Assembly (NCBI GenBank): GCA_936432065.2
Contig: OW386286.2
Location: 8,797,208 to 8,861,207 of the forward strand
DNA: 64,000 nt
DNA from: Rutpela maculata
Taxonomy: Eukaryota > Arthropoda > Insecta > Coleoptera > Cerambycidae
Direction: 5' to 3'
In this document: positions 1-10,882 of the stretch, one piece after another
How positions within the stretch are numbered: the stretch's first letter is position 1
How the letters are laid out: each line of letters starts with the position of its first letter
Translations under genes and position numbers: made by a program
Notes under the pieces: generated by a model
The model's input: only the letters and a program-made list of their open reading frames with translations
Databases searched by the model: none
What the model was told of the DNA's origin: nothing

Positions 1-4
1 TTTT

Positions 5-54
5 CCTCCCTAGGGAGGAAAATACTTTGCCTCCCTAGGGAGGAAAATACTTTG
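5..54. repeat. Two 25-bp tandem units with internal palindrome
   Basis: Two copies of CCTCCCTAGGGAGGAAAATA plus CTTTG lie head to tail, with a third partial unit (GCTCCC) after them. Each unit carries the palindrome CCTCCCTAGGGAGG. The array may continue to the left of the window. No coding role is seen. Confidence 0.8.
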
Positions 55-226
55 GCTCCCTCTGGAAGCAAACAAGTAAAAACTTCAAATAGCTGTAATA
101 ATAGTGTATAGACTTCTTTTATTGATATACAAACTTCCTGAAAATGTATAATTATGCTTTTCTTTGAAACAGATTTTTTATTACTTATTTTTATTTATAA
201 AAATTGAAAACAGTTTAAATCAAGGT

Positions 227-955
227 TTAAATTAATATCAGTAACCAAATATTGTTAAAATTTATGGTACAATTAGTTAAATTACTAATGGAGATTCCCC
301 CTGAAGAAATATTGGCTCTGCTGGTGGAAATCAGTTCCTGTTTGTTGTTTTCCAAAGTCTTGGTCACTGATGAAGTACTTGTAAAAACAAAATTTTCCAA
401 AACAAAACAACGTTTTTTGGTACTTGAAGTAGTACTTTCTCCCGTAATTATTTGGCTGGCTACCTCACATTTTTTAGAAATACAATCATCTAAGTACCCT
501 TCTGCTACTACGTTTGTTCGCCATCCCCCATGTCTTTTTAGAGTGAGAATGTCACTTCCAGCATTGACTAATAACGTAGCTGAAGTACGGCGGAAACTGT
601 GTCCAGTATAGCCTTTCGAATCATCCAAATTTAAAAATATTGCTATTCTGTATGGAATTTTGGTAATTGTGTTTTTGCCAATTACCTGGTTTGTACATTT
701 CCCTTTAGCATAAGTTACAAAAAATCTAGAATGACATGTTTTAGGGGACCTACAGTCCAGATATTTTCTATACATATCAAAGACAGATACTCCGTTTAAT
801 ATCTCATTTGTTATTGTAAATGTCCTTTTGATATTAGTTTTTGAGTAAGGTATTTTCACCACCAAAATATCGCCTTTATCATTGATATCCTCAAGTACCA
901 TATTAACTAATTCATCGCTACGGCATGCCCCAGCAATTCCAAATATAAGCACGAC
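227..955 (-). CDS. Crypton-type tyrosine recombinase, catalytic exon
   Basis: This exon encodes the catalytic half of a tyrosine recombinase of the animal Crypton type, which would cut and rejoin DNA through a covalent 3'-phosphotyrosine. Reading the minus strand, the family residues appear in order: Arg in GACRSDEL, His-x-x-Arg in GHSFRRTSAT, the second His/Trp in KRHGGW, and the nucleophilic Tyr in AEGYLDD. The C-terminus (ISNLTNCTINFNN) resembles the tail usual in these proteins. No stop interrupts the 240 codons. The exon opens after a polypyrimidine-CAG acceptor at 956-958, so the true N-terminus is in the next exon upstream (1085-1270), joined in phase 0 across a 129-bp GT-AG intron. 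The upstream exon is damaged, so this copy is probably inactive. A DIRS-type recombinase is less likely because no reverse transcriptase is adjacent. Confidence 0.82.
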   Translation of the reverse strand, partial: VVLIFGIAGACRSDELVNMVLEDINDKGDILVVKIPYSKTNIKRTFTITNEILNGVSVFDMYRKYLDCRSPKTCHSRFFVTYAKGKCTNQVIGKNTITKIPYRIAIFLNLDDSKGYTGHSFRRTSATLLVNAGSDILTLKRHGGWRTNVVAEGYLDDCISKKCEVASQIITGESTTSSTKKRCFVLENFVFTSTSSVTKTLENNKQELISTSRANISSGGISISNLTNCTINFNNIWLLILI

Positions 956-1084
956 CTGAAAAAGGAAAATGCACTTATGACAACTGCCTAAAATGTCACT
1001 TAATTGTCATTTTATATATACTTTCTAATAACAAATACTGCGTTACTTTTTTATTTATTATTCAACAATAACGATCAATCTTAC
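956..1084 (-). other. Intron of the Crypton recombinase
   Basis: On the minus strand the intron starts GTAAG after codons for HMK and ends TTTTTTCAG before codons for VVLIFG. It is phase 0. The second Crypton copy has an intron at the same protein position (27965-28022), which supports the call. Confidence 0.75.
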
Positions 1085-1270
1085 CTTCATATGTAAGTAA
1101 GTTTCATCTGGAGCTTCTGCAATAAACTTGTTGATATCCTCCCTTGAAAAAGTATTGGCTTTCTTTTATATCCAGCAGATTTCCTTTTTAAAATGCTACT
1201 AATTTAGGAAACTTAATGTCGATATTGTCTTTAATTTGGAGTGTAGATCGCAACATGCTGTATTTGCTCT
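1085..1270 (-). pseudogene. Crypton recombinase, upstream (core-binding) exon, broken
   Basis: Minus-strand translation gives KYSMLRSTLQIKDN, then KRKSAGYK, then NTFSREDINKFIAEAPDE and YLHMK, which is the order of the DNA-binding part of Crypton recombinases just ahead of the catalytic domain. The pieces lie in different frames: there is a TAA after the AF codons near 1195 and a frameshift near 1170-1180. The exon runs straight into the donor site at 1084. YSMLRSTL matches the YSM motif of another fragment at 62846-62989. Nothing further upstream was recognised, so earlier exons are missing or too decayed. Confidence 0.7.
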
Positions 1271-1805
1271 ATATTTTCTTTAAAACACCAAAATAAATCT
1301 ATTAAAAAAAAATGAAGGATATATTTTGTTAGATCAGAAGCCACATTTTTGTCTAAAATGACTGGAGTATGGTGGTATTATTTAAGAATGAATGTTTTTC
1401 GTTTTTCGTTTTTCATTGCACATCTCGCTGGGTATATGCTCCATTCTCGCGCAGCGCACCGGCACTCAGTTTCGCCAAATCCGATCCGCCATTTACTTTT
1501 TTGCAAAAAAATAAAACCACGAACATTTCAAATTTGGCATAAACCAAAATTACTTAAAAAAATAATTAATTTTTGAAGTTTTATGAAGTTTCACCAAGTT
1601 CAGTGAAATTATAGGTCTTGTAGATGTAATCTCTTACGAAAAATTAGAAATAAAAATATTTATTATTTTCCCTAAAATACGAGATATTTGAAAAATAATT
1701 AAGCTTCGTAAAAAACTGCCATTTAGTCACACTAAGGATTTTTTTCTCGAATTGTAGCTTTTTGAACGTGATTTGCAAAGATGATAAAAATATTTTCTAC
1801 ATTAT
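1271..1805. other. No gene recognised
   Basis: AT-rich sequence. A short, more GC-rich stretch near 1425-1490 has no coding support. No paired inverted repeat was found. Confidence 0.5.
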
Positions 1806-2543
1806 TATACTCTTCGCAAATACGATAACGAAGAGTATATTGTATTTGATCGGCACATTTCTAAAACCGTAAATATCGCTCGCAGGCAAAAAATTTTCAT
1901 ATCATTGTGTTAGTGAACGAATTCTGAACAACTCTCAAAATGTCCGTCTGTCCGTCCGTCCGTCACGTTTCTTGTAAGCACGATAACTCAAGAAAGAAAA
2001 ATCCGATTGTATTGAAATTTGGAAAGTAAGTTAGTGTTAGCTAGAGGAAGAACCCTATTTGAACAAAATCGATCGGTAAATAAAAATGTTATTAATGATT
2101 TAAATTTGAAAAAAAAAAATTTTTGATTTTTATGTTTTTGTAATTGAATAGAAATTTGGTGGAATGATATTTCATTTTAATATCTAAATATTTATATATT
2201 TTACAAATATACATTTCATAATGTAATATACATCCGTGAAAATATGATTTTAGCTCGTGTCTTATAATGAAAAAATTTACATTTTTCTACGTGTAAGGTG
2301 GTGGTGTAGTTCTTACGCTTTTAATTGAAATTGACTCGGAATCCAAGGGTCCCGGGTCCGAAACCCAAGTGGGGTTTGGTATGTTTTTTTTAATTTTTAC
2401 TTTATTTTACACTGAGTCTTTTACCAACTAAGTTCGTACTATAAAATTAAAAATGTCTAAAACTAACATTATTTACTGCGAAGAGTATGCTATAGAATGT
2501 GTAACAATTATATAAGAAGTTCAGTGAACAGGCGAAGAGTACG
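1806..2543. repeat. Repeat element with terminal hairpin and tRNA-like segment
   Basis: The left end is a perfect 11-bp hairpin, TATACTCTTCG at 1806-1816 and CGAAGAGTATA at 1829-1839. The same GCGAAGAGTA motif returns at 2477-2486 and 2533-2542, marking the right end. Inside are GTCCGT microsatellite units near 1945-1965 and a tRNA-like segment at 2297-2380. The layout (inverted ends, internal GTCCGT/GACAGA tract) resembles repeat R elsewhere in the window, although the sequence differs. No transposase was seen, so it is non-autonomous; class unknown. Confidence 0.55.
2297..2380 (+). repeat. tRNA-like segment (possible Pol III promoter, SINE-type)
   Basis: GTGGTGTAGTTCTTACGC resembles a degenerate A box region. 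GGGTCCGAAACCC about 50 bp later is one base from a canonical tRNA T-loop/B box (GGTTCGAAACC type). The anticodon-arm region is not clean and no intact cloverleaf was drawn, so a functional tRNA is unlikely. A tRNA-derived SINE or a captured tRNA pseudogene fits best. Confidence 0.5.
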
Positions 2544-3738
2544 TTTTTAGCTTGTTTTAAAGTTACATTTCGTGCATTTTTGTAAAATGCATTTTTTTAT
2601 TGAAAAAATGTATCCAGCCAAATATATATTGACAGACAATCCATTTTTACTGAGAGCAAATAAAGTAAATCTGTCAAAACAGATGACGATTAGGAAATAT
2701 GACTGTTATAACATCCTCACATTCTGCAAATAATTTGGACCACGATAGGGGTTGAATCCTTACTTTTATTGTTTGCTGAGATAATATTAGTAGAAAAGTT
2801 TTTTTTACGTTTCCCTAATCTATTTATAGAAAATATATAAGAAGTATGTTGTATAGATAACATAAAGAATGAAAGAATATATTTATCGTTTATTTCTATT
2901 AATAGAATAAACCAAATATATGCCATGAATTTAATTCTACAAATAGGAGTAATTATAGCCAATTATGTTTTCTTTACAGCATTCGACATAGCCAAATTAA
3001 GTTTTCTCTAAAAGCCTATCAAAATATTTTTTCACACAGTTCACGAATTACGAAGTCATTTTTTTAAGCACCGCCACCCTGATCATAATACAAAGAAGGT
3101 GATTACAATTTATTCCAAAATTTCGGTTTAAATCTTTCTTACTCCCTTTTTTATATACTTATGTAACATATAATAGGGAACCAAAACATATAAGAGAAAC
3201 ATTTAAAGTACCTTGCATTAGAAGAAAACACGATATAGGTATTTCTTACAAAAAAAGAGGAAAACTGAAAACATTTTACAAACCATCTAATTTAGTTATT
3301 AGTAAATATTTACTGACTAACAAGCAATTAGAAGTAACCCTTACAGTCTCATTAAAAATACCTTAATAAAATTATATCGTAAAATTGATGTACCACCTAC
3401 CTACGTAAAATTCATTGGATCTTTTGCTACATTATAATAAAACAAAGCTTATATAAATAATTTGTTATTGTTATTTTTTTTGGTATATAATAGGTTACCT
3501 ACATACATTCTGTTTCTTATATGTGATTTTATTTCTTGTCTAATTTCTGTGGTGTGGTATTTAAGTTTCAATACGGTTAATTTCTTAAATTATTTTATTT
3601 TACCCTTTTAAATACAGTAATCATATTGCTGAAAATCCAAAAATTGCTGTAAACCTTATAACTAAAAAAACAAACCATCAAGAATTTTGAGTAGGTGACT
3701 CTTAAAATGTTATAAAAAATAACGGACAAAAAAGATAG
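2544..3738. other. No gene recognised
   Basis: AT-rich. A stretch without stops at about 3178-3363 (plus) has no ATG and no recognised motif, and may be chance. Confidence 0.45.
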
Positions 3739-4539
3739 GGTCAGGCGGGGTAAAAATGAGACAGAAGGTAGCGGGATAAATAAAAGACAAGGTGATATCC
3801 AACCCAGATTGAAATAAATTAAACTTAATTTTTTATTCAAGTTTGTTTTGTACATTCAGAACTCAATATATGTTATCCAATAACTGTTAATGCGGGAAAA
3901 AATATTATTCAGTAAACTCTTTAATTCACTTTAAAAAAATTTTTGAACGCACCTTAGTACTTTTTTGGGGATGTTATAGTTTCTCTATATGCTTTGTCCG
4001 TATTTGGCAGACGTCAACTAGAAGTATCATACTTCACGTTTTGTGATCAAGTTTATTAATCTGCTAGTTTTAAATCATAAAAAATGTGATTTTAACGAAA
4101 AAATTAAAAGCGGGGTAAAAAGGAGACTAAAGAGACCAAATGGGCAGACTGAAGCAGGCACATTTCAGCTTCCTAATTTAGGAGAAGCCCCTTCTTGTTT
4201 GGTACAAAAATCTGAATAAATTACATGTAAAAGAAAAAACCCTCCTCTGTCTTATATTTGCACTTCCATTTGTATGACGTCAATAAGAATGGGAATACAT
4301 CACGTGTCTTTCATTTGCCCTCCACTGTCTTTTTTTTTACCCCACTTGGAGGGTAAAAATGAGGCACTGTTTATTTTTGTTTATCAATTAACGGTACTTT
4401 TTAGTAAAAAAATACATAGAAATATAGTTTTTCCTGTCATTTTTACATATAATACCAATCTGTCATTAAATATGACTCGATTCTAAGCAACCTAAAAATT
4501 GAAAGATGTCATTTTGTCTCATTTTTACCACGCCTGACC
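3739..4539. mobile_element. Non-autonomous DNA transposon with ~25-bp TIRs
   Basis: The left end GGTCAGGCGGGGTAAAAATG (3739-3758) continues AGACA. The right end 4515-4539 is its reverse complement with one mismatch in 25. Internal sub-repeats carry the same GGGTAAAAA-GAGAC theme at about 4111-4126 and 4338-4365. The element is 801 bp with no transposase. No convincing target-site duplication was found, so the superfamily is open. Confidence 0.7.
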
Positions 4540-5739
4540 GAGAGGGGTGGCAAAATGAAACTGTGCCCGGGGGGGCAAAATACCTGGAGCCAACCCCGAT
4601 ACTAGAGAAAAATAATTTAAACAAAAATAACAGTTTTCTCATTTGCTACAATATTGGTGATACTTAATTTTAGGATAGAACTAACAAGGAGATAATTGAG
4701 AAGAACTTATTTTTTGACGGTCATTTTTCCAACAGGGAGGTCGCAGCGGACACGATATTTTTGTGGTATGAGAACTTGAATTAATGATTGGGGCAACCTC
4801 CTCTATAGCATACAAACATAACATTTGTTGTAGGAATCACAGTCTGTTCTACAGACTGTTTTATTAGACGACCATAAATTTTAAAGTTTTGGCGAAGGCG
4901 CCAGTTCTAAACATAATTAAAAAACTAGCTTTCAGTCTGAAAATGAAATAAAATGTATTTCTCATTATTATTATACAGATATGTATGTCACTAACATGTG
5001 CTAGGTTAAACTAATATTCTAATATAGTTTAAACTATATAAAACTAATCTGATGATGTTTATATGAATTGTTCTACTTAAAAATTGCGGCGGACGTCTTT
5101 AAAATTAGAACAATTTCAAACAATGGATAACAAGTTTCATTCACTTAAACATTATCTGAATGAATTGTATCTGGATTGGGAAGAGTATAATACAGGGTGT
5201 TGACCGAAAGTGTAACATAATAAATAACATTGGGAAAGCATCACTACCAGTACACATTTTTATTTCCATTTTAATGCTATTTTCAGTTAACCTGCTTTAT
5301 TTTGTCGGAACGGTTTTACCTTGGCTGTGGTTGTGAGTCTTTTTTTTTATGTTAATTGTGATCTTTTTTATGTTAATGGAGATCTTTTGTATTTAAGGTT
5401 AATTGCTTAAATTTATGGGTATTATATTTTGTGGTGATTCGTGAGAAATATTTTTGGATACAAAGAAAAACCAAACCGTGTTCATGAAAGACCTGATCTT
5501 ACCGAACTTTGATTTTTTTGAAATACATATGGGCCAAAATCTCAATCATACTGACTTTATGAGAGAGAAAATTGTCTTTCAGGACCTAATGACCGATATA
5601 CAATACGTAATGTAATGAAATTATTACAAAAAAAAAAGACAAGAAAATGACACAGCCCCACAAAATAAAAAAGTGGTCTTAAATATCTCAGTGGCATGAG
5701 TAGATCATACAATAATATATGAACGGTTCATGAAATAAA
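4540..5739. other. No gene recognised
   Basis: Immediately right of the TIR element is a GGGGTGGCAAAATGAAAC-type stretch (4545-4600) related in wording to that element. At 5192 a CAGGGTGTTGACCG motif resembles a lone transposon end. The rest is AT-rich with no supported feature. Confidence 0.45.
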
Positions 5740-5949
5740 AAACCGCTGCCCAAGGAATCACTACTTCCACATCAAGATTTTCTCTTCAAGTCTCTCACAA
5801 CGAAAAAATTTTGTATGTACAATTGTTTACGGAAGTTTAATAATATAATATTTGAAACCATCTATCTCTATCCCATACATCTCTATCCCTATCCCATACA
5901 ACGATATCCCACATAGATAGTTTTTTGAGACCTTAGCTTCTCTTATATG
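5740..5949 (+). repeat. Repeat R, copy 1, left part (split by mariner)
   Basis: Begins AAACCGCTGCCCAAGGAATC and matches the start of R copies at 26602, 28647 and (inverted) 40859. It stops at GCTTCTCTTATAT, where a mariner-like element is inserted. The sequence resumes at 7671. Confidence 0.85.
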
Positions 5950-7670
5950 CAGGGTGTGCCAATAAAACCTCCCAGGTGAAATAATTCGGAAACTACTAGA
6001 GATATTTGAGTTCTGTAAAAACCCATTGCTAGAACACATAAATGGCTGTAGTTTTAAATAGAAATAGTTTTTTAATATGTTAAGGGATAGATGGCGCTGT
6101 GGTACAAATTTTCTGGATGACAGGAACTTAGAAATGTTATCTATATTAAAGAGAATTTAATTTCAAGTAGATTTGGTGATACGAAAAAACTTCGAAAATC
6201 CAACCTTTTTCGAGAAATTTGAGTTTAAAATATTTAATTTTTGAAAAACTAAAATCGCCGTAACTTTCTTTCATTAAATTTTATACGATAGTTCGTTTCA
6301 AACTTTCTTCATAGAAAGATAATGTGAATAATTTGGCAAAAAAACTTTTTTACAACTTCCGGTTAAACCGGAAATTACATTTATTACAATTTTAAAACGC
6401 CCGCCCCTGTATTTTAGTAAACAATATTGAATAAAAATATGTTCCATGCATTTTTTCCATAGCAGTAACTTAGCAAATAAAGGAAATAACACTGAAATAA
6501 AAAACTTATTTTTATTTTATTTAATAAAAACAGAAAATAACTAACAAGTAATAAGTTATGGAAGAATGTGTTCGATATTATTGCCATTTTCGTTTGTAGA
6601 CATGGAGAATCTTTTCAATAGCTCAACCCCACAAACTTTAAGTAATCTATTCCTGTTTATGGCTCCAGCACTTGCATAAATTTTATTATAAAGGTCAGCC
6701 ATGTCTATGATTGGTTCTTTATAAACCTCACTTTTCAGATCTATAGAAATCTAATGGGGTAATATCAGGACATCTAGCTGACCACTTGAGTACCCCGTTT
6801 GTACCAATCCATCTTCCTGTTTATGTTTGGTTTAAATAATTTATCACAATATTGCTATTATGTGGGCCAGCGCCATCTTGGTGAAACTACATAGTATCTA
6901 ATTGAACTGGTAAATTATTCAATAGCACAGGTAAATCATTTTGTAAGAAGTGTAAATAACGTTCACCATTTAGATTTCCTTGATAAAGATATGGACCAAC
7001 AATGTATTTATTTACGATGCCACAAATATTTTCCCCAAATCTTGTCTGGAATCCGGTTTGTCTCATCCAATAAAATGTTCAAAATCAGTTTTCTCAACCT
7101 TTCTATCTCTTGATATATTTTCGAATAATATTTCATTTACTAGTTATATTGCAAATAAAGCGAAAAATGGCAAAAAATGGACGATTTTTTTATTTTAAAG
7201 TGTGTTGCCCCACCTCTCGCGTGCGGATAGTTGGCACATGTTTGTGGACGTCCCAAACTATACTTTAAGAAAAAAATTGCGGGTAAACGACATTTCGCAA
7301 AATGATTTTTTTTTGCATCTATTCCGACTGGCCTATATCGTATAAAATTTAATGTAAGAAAGTTACGGCGATTTTAGTTTTTCAAAAATTAAATATTTTA
7401 AACTCAAATTTCTCGAAAACGGTTGGATTTTCGAATTTTTTTCGCATCACGAAATCTACTTGAAATTAAATTCTCTTTAGCATTTCTAAGATCCTGTAAT
7501 CCAAAAAATAATTTGTACCACAGCGCCATCTATCCCTTAACATATTAAAAAACTATTTCTATTTAAAACTACAGCCATTTATGTGTTCTAGCAATGGGCT
7601 TTTACAGAACTCAAATATATCTAGTAGTTTCCGAAATATTTCACCTGGGAATTTTTATTGGCACACCCTG
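5950..7670 (-). mobile_element. Tc1/mariner element, DD41D type, long TIRs, decayed
   Basis: The element begins CAGGGTGTGCCAATAAAA and ends with a near reverse complement ending GGCACACCCTG. The inverted arms are about 340 bp each (5950-6292 and 7336-7670). A broken DDE transposase lies between on the minus strand (about 6540-6890). Junctions are TA-rich (CTTATA-TG and TATACTAA), as expected for TA target duplication. It sits inside repeat R. Long TIRs plus DD41D spacing are known for rosa-type mariners; that assignment is inferred. Confidence 0.78.
6540..6890 (-). pseudogene. DDE transposase remnant (mariner, DD41D spacing)
   Basis: Minus-strand reading shows FHQDGAGPHNSNIVINYLN, then RWIGTNGVLKWSARCPDITP and LDFY. 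These are the second and third catalytic aspartates of a Tc1/mariner transposase. Counting from the Asp of HQDG to the Asp of PLDF gives 41 residues between, through one in-frame stop. In mariner proteins the third Asp is in this same position (APSD in Mos1-type proteins). After a frameshift the C-terminus continues as DLKSEVYKEPIIDMADLYNK. The N-terminal helix-turn-helix half and first Asp were not found, so the gene is dead and truncated. Confidence 0.75.
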
Positions 7671-7728
7671 TATACTAAATACCAATTTCTTGGATCTTTA
7701 TCTGCTTGATTTACCTATTTACTTACTT
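7671..7728 (+). repeat. Repeat R, copy 1, right part
   Basis: TATACTAAATACCAATTT continues exactly where 5949 left off when compared with R copies 2 and 3. It is lost after about 60 bp, so the remaining ~380 bp of this R copy is deleted. Confidence 0.75.
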
Positions 7729-7748
7729 ACTTTCAAATAGAAAATGCA

Positions 7749-7980
7749 GCACAGGCTGCCTGCGAAAATTTATTTCCCGAAAAATTTTAAGAGTGCTCTG
7801 AACTAGCGTACAAGGCATTCAAGAAATGGAGTCAGAGCAAAAATACTGGAGTTTCTGAAATGTCACTGTTGACATACTTCATGGAGAAATCAGCAACATT
7901 AAAGTTACTTTGTGATACAAATAAACCTTTATCTGCCCCCACTATGGTAGGCAAACTATTGTCACATCGTTTTCAAGCAG
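7749..7980 (+). pseudogene. Crypton recombinase, N-terminal exon remnant
   Basis: One plus-strand frame reads ENLFPEKF, a stop, then ELAYKAFKKWSQSKN, SEMSLLTYFMEK. The pattern LPEKS..YE.AY..F..W followed by SE..LL.YF is the usual N-terminus of animal Crypton proteins (recalled family pattern). It follows an ATGCAG that could be a splice acceptor. Similarity fades after KSATLK, where families normally continue PSTLWSKYSM. It fits upstream of the core-binding part seen at 1085-1270, but it is on the other strand and separate. Confidence 0.55.
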
Positions 7981-9700
7981 ATAAGTTGATTTTACCGGGA
8001 AAGTATTAGTTGCTATTGGCGACGGAAGGTAAGTGAGCTACTTACCTCCCTTGAGCAAATAAGTGTTTTCGAGCCATGCAAATAAAGAGATCTGTTAAAC
8101 TTGAAATCTTATTACTTATTAATTCATATTTTAACTATTATAACGGGACTATATATAGAAATACTCTTAATATAATTTTTCATTTTAGTATTATTTCCGC
8201 ATTACTGGTAAGTCTATATTTCTACTTACAGCTCTGTAATTGGGAACATTGTTCCTGTAAAGCGGTGATTAATAAATAATATATTTTCCGAACTTGGAAA
8301 GAAATCTGTTCTGATTTACTAATTTTCCCTGTCTGAACTTGGCTTGTAAATTTACCAGTCAGAGACAAGGACACAGGTTCCCTATTTTAATGTACACTGT
8401 ATTCTTAATTGAGATGTACTATAATAGCTACTTGTGTATTAAAAACGCAAAGTGCGTCAAACACTTGAGAGCGACAATAATACTTTGCGTTCGAATTACA
8501 TACATAATTTTATGGACGATCACTTGAAAATATCAAAATAAAAGGAATAATTAAGTTGAATTTTGTCTGGAAACGGCGATTCATTGTCTGCATATGTCAT
8601 ATTGCCTTGCATATGTGATCAAAATAAACAGACGAACAAAACACAATCGCTGACATTTTATTTAAGTTTTATTAATTATTATAAAATTCGTATTTTTCGT
8701 ATAAATAAATTAGATATTAATTGTTACTCTTACATCAACTCTTATTATATTAAAAACAGTTTTGGGGCATTATTATTCCATAAAAATACATTGTCAATGT
8801 TCCAACCAAGCTTGTTTAAGTGCAGATGCACTGAAGCGTACGTCAAAGTACTTTGCCGCACGTTGTTATGGGAGACGTGCGGCAAAATGAGATTATTCAC
8901 AGCTTCTCTACAAACGTCAACTATACGCTTTCAAAATGTGAGTAAAAAGCCTACTTTATATATCGATCGTAAACATGCATTACAAATGTCTAACGTAGTT
9001 TTACTTTTCACCTATTATTTTACTGGACATTTACTATATTACTAACAGTAAAGCGACAACCCAGAAAGAAACGGCTATTAGTGAAACAATTTTGTAATTT
9101 GGTATACTGATTTCTGTCATTAAAACGACTATTTTTCCGAGCAGCGCCAAATAAAAAATGGCTTCCGATTTCAAGATGGCGACTAATTTAGAGAATTTAA
9201 AAGAACTAGTTTTCTATCTAAACTATTGATGTTCCAAATTAAATTTTGAATAAAAAGTTTAATACAGAAAGCTAAAAATGAAGGCGGTATTTAGAAAAAT
9301 ATAAAAAAGTTACTTTTTATTTATAATTTAAAAGTTTTTCATCAAAATAATTACTGTTACAGAAAAAAATTGTTAAGAAAAATATTCTACAATAAAATTT
9401 AAATAAAAAAAACTTATATCTAACACTAAAAATAGAGCCACTACACGGAGAAATACTAGAAAATGGTTTTATGTATATTTGACAATATAAAGCAATAATT
9501 ATAATGTTCTTGTTGAGTATTCCTTTGCGAGAAACTGAAGACACATTATTTTTCAACCTAAAAATAATTTAATAAAAATAGGTAAAGATTTCTTTAGTTA
9601 GACTTACCTTTTTTAAGTCAGTTGCATTCTTCTTTGCAGTTTGTGCAAAGTAACTACACTGAATTAATGTCTAAGGGCTTTAGATAACCTCCGGAAGTGT
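7981..9700. other. No gene recognised
   Basis: A 160-codon open frame at 8563-9045 (plus) has low-complexity, isoleucine/tyrosine/asparagine-rich content typical of AT-rich noncoding DNA and no motif; it was not accepted as a gene. A 12-bp perfect hairpin (TTTGCCGCACGT, 8852-8863; mate 8875-8886; 11-nt loop) lies within it. Confidence 0.45.
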
Positions 9701-10215
9701 TCACCATTCAAACATTTTCGGACAGGCACCATCCCCATTTTTCAGATTAGGCAAAATCAAATTTGATGTCAGAGACTGTCCCCAAATGTGCCTACTTTGG
9801 AAGCTAACCCGTAAAATGTGTTGCTCCAAAGGATCCTTTGAAGGGGGGATGTTACACGTTGTCCTGTTACACAGTTCCTTTCGTGCCTGATTTAGTTCAG
9901 TGCAGGCAGAAGTATTGCAGTACATTAAAACAACAAACTGTTGGAATAAGTTTAAAATTTTATTAGGAATATTTTCTTGAGGTTTCGAAATGAACGTGAA
10001 AGCTTCTGTTGCTTCTAATATATCATCCATGTCTTCCAAGCTGTCACTTTTTCTTTTCCAGAAAAAGAGGAAATGGTATCACATCCCGTTAGGGAGTTGA
10101 AACCTCGTAATGCATCACACTTGCTTTCTCCTAGTTTTTGTGCTATCTTATGCACCTTTAATACTTTAAAATATTTATTAGTCCCAAACTGTATATTTAA
10201 ACTGTATATTTCCAT
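9701..10215 (-). pseudogene. DTD/cysteine-rich transposon-family protein, C-terminal remnant
   Basis: Minus strand: KCDALRGFNSLTGCDTISSF then SGKEKVTAWKTWM, a frameshift near 10020-10040, then LFQQFVVLMYCNTSAC, NIPPSKDPLEQHILRVSFQS and HIWGQSLTSNLILP to a stop at 9701. The blocks SGCDT..F.GKGK.. W, LE.FV..MY...S...N.AR and IPP....L.QH..R...Q.GH.WGQ recur in a widespread animal repeat-associated protein family whose upstream part has HEEAD and DTDV motifs. The related locus at 48827-50644 carries those motifs. The acidic pattern suggests a PIN/flap-nuclease-like fold, which is inference. The sequence ends in an A-T-D-L-K-K plus GT, possibly a splice donor near 9605. Confidence 0.6.
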
Positions 10216-10882
10216 TCAGCTCTTCTTTATACAAACAGTAAATCAATCAAACCGCCAGTTCTACTACGCCAGTGTCGACAGTTCTAATGCAAATGTCCTT
10301 CCAACCTTCTTGAACACAATCTTTAATATGCAATATTAGTCTTAGATCTGCTTCTTCAGTAGGATTGACCCGCATGCATATTTTGTCTATGCGATTCGCT
10401 TACAGGACCGAGATTTGAAATATTATGAGCCTAGTCTTTTGATTTATTCTATAATTCACCGCTGATTGTTAGTTTATGGTCAAAGAACAATTACACAGGT
10501 TTACAAAAAAAAAAAGTTGTCTGGATCTGGAGTCAGACCACGACCGGCTTTAATGTGAACAGGCCGGTATATGGAAATGTGGCAACGTGTGGTTCAGTCC
10601 TTTCTTGGCAAAACAAAACAGTTGTGCAGTAATCTGTCACGAATAAATTGGCATTTTAATACATAAAAAGTGTCTCTCTTGGCGTAATTTCACAAATGGT
10701 GTTTTATAAAGTAAGTAGTTATTATTTTAATTAATTATATGAGTATCTATCGCACCGTTCGCACCTGAAATCACATTTTGTGCGTCAAATTACGTTACAA
10801 CCTTCTTTTTCACTTTTAACTACCAAAACCAATAAAATAATTTTAATTAATTCTAGATCTGGGGTCTGAAAACAATAACAAA

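Noticed and set aside
2297..2380. Functional tRNA gene
   Set aside because: No consistent cloverleaf; B box is good but the A box and acceptor are poor.
3178..3363. Open stretch EPKHIRETFKVPCIRRKHDI as a protein fragment
   Set aside because: About 60 codons without ATG and no recognised family; expected by chance at this size.
8563..9045. 160-codon plus-strand open frame as a gene
   Set aside because: Composition follows local AT content, no motif, no homologous copy in the window, and a hairpin within it.
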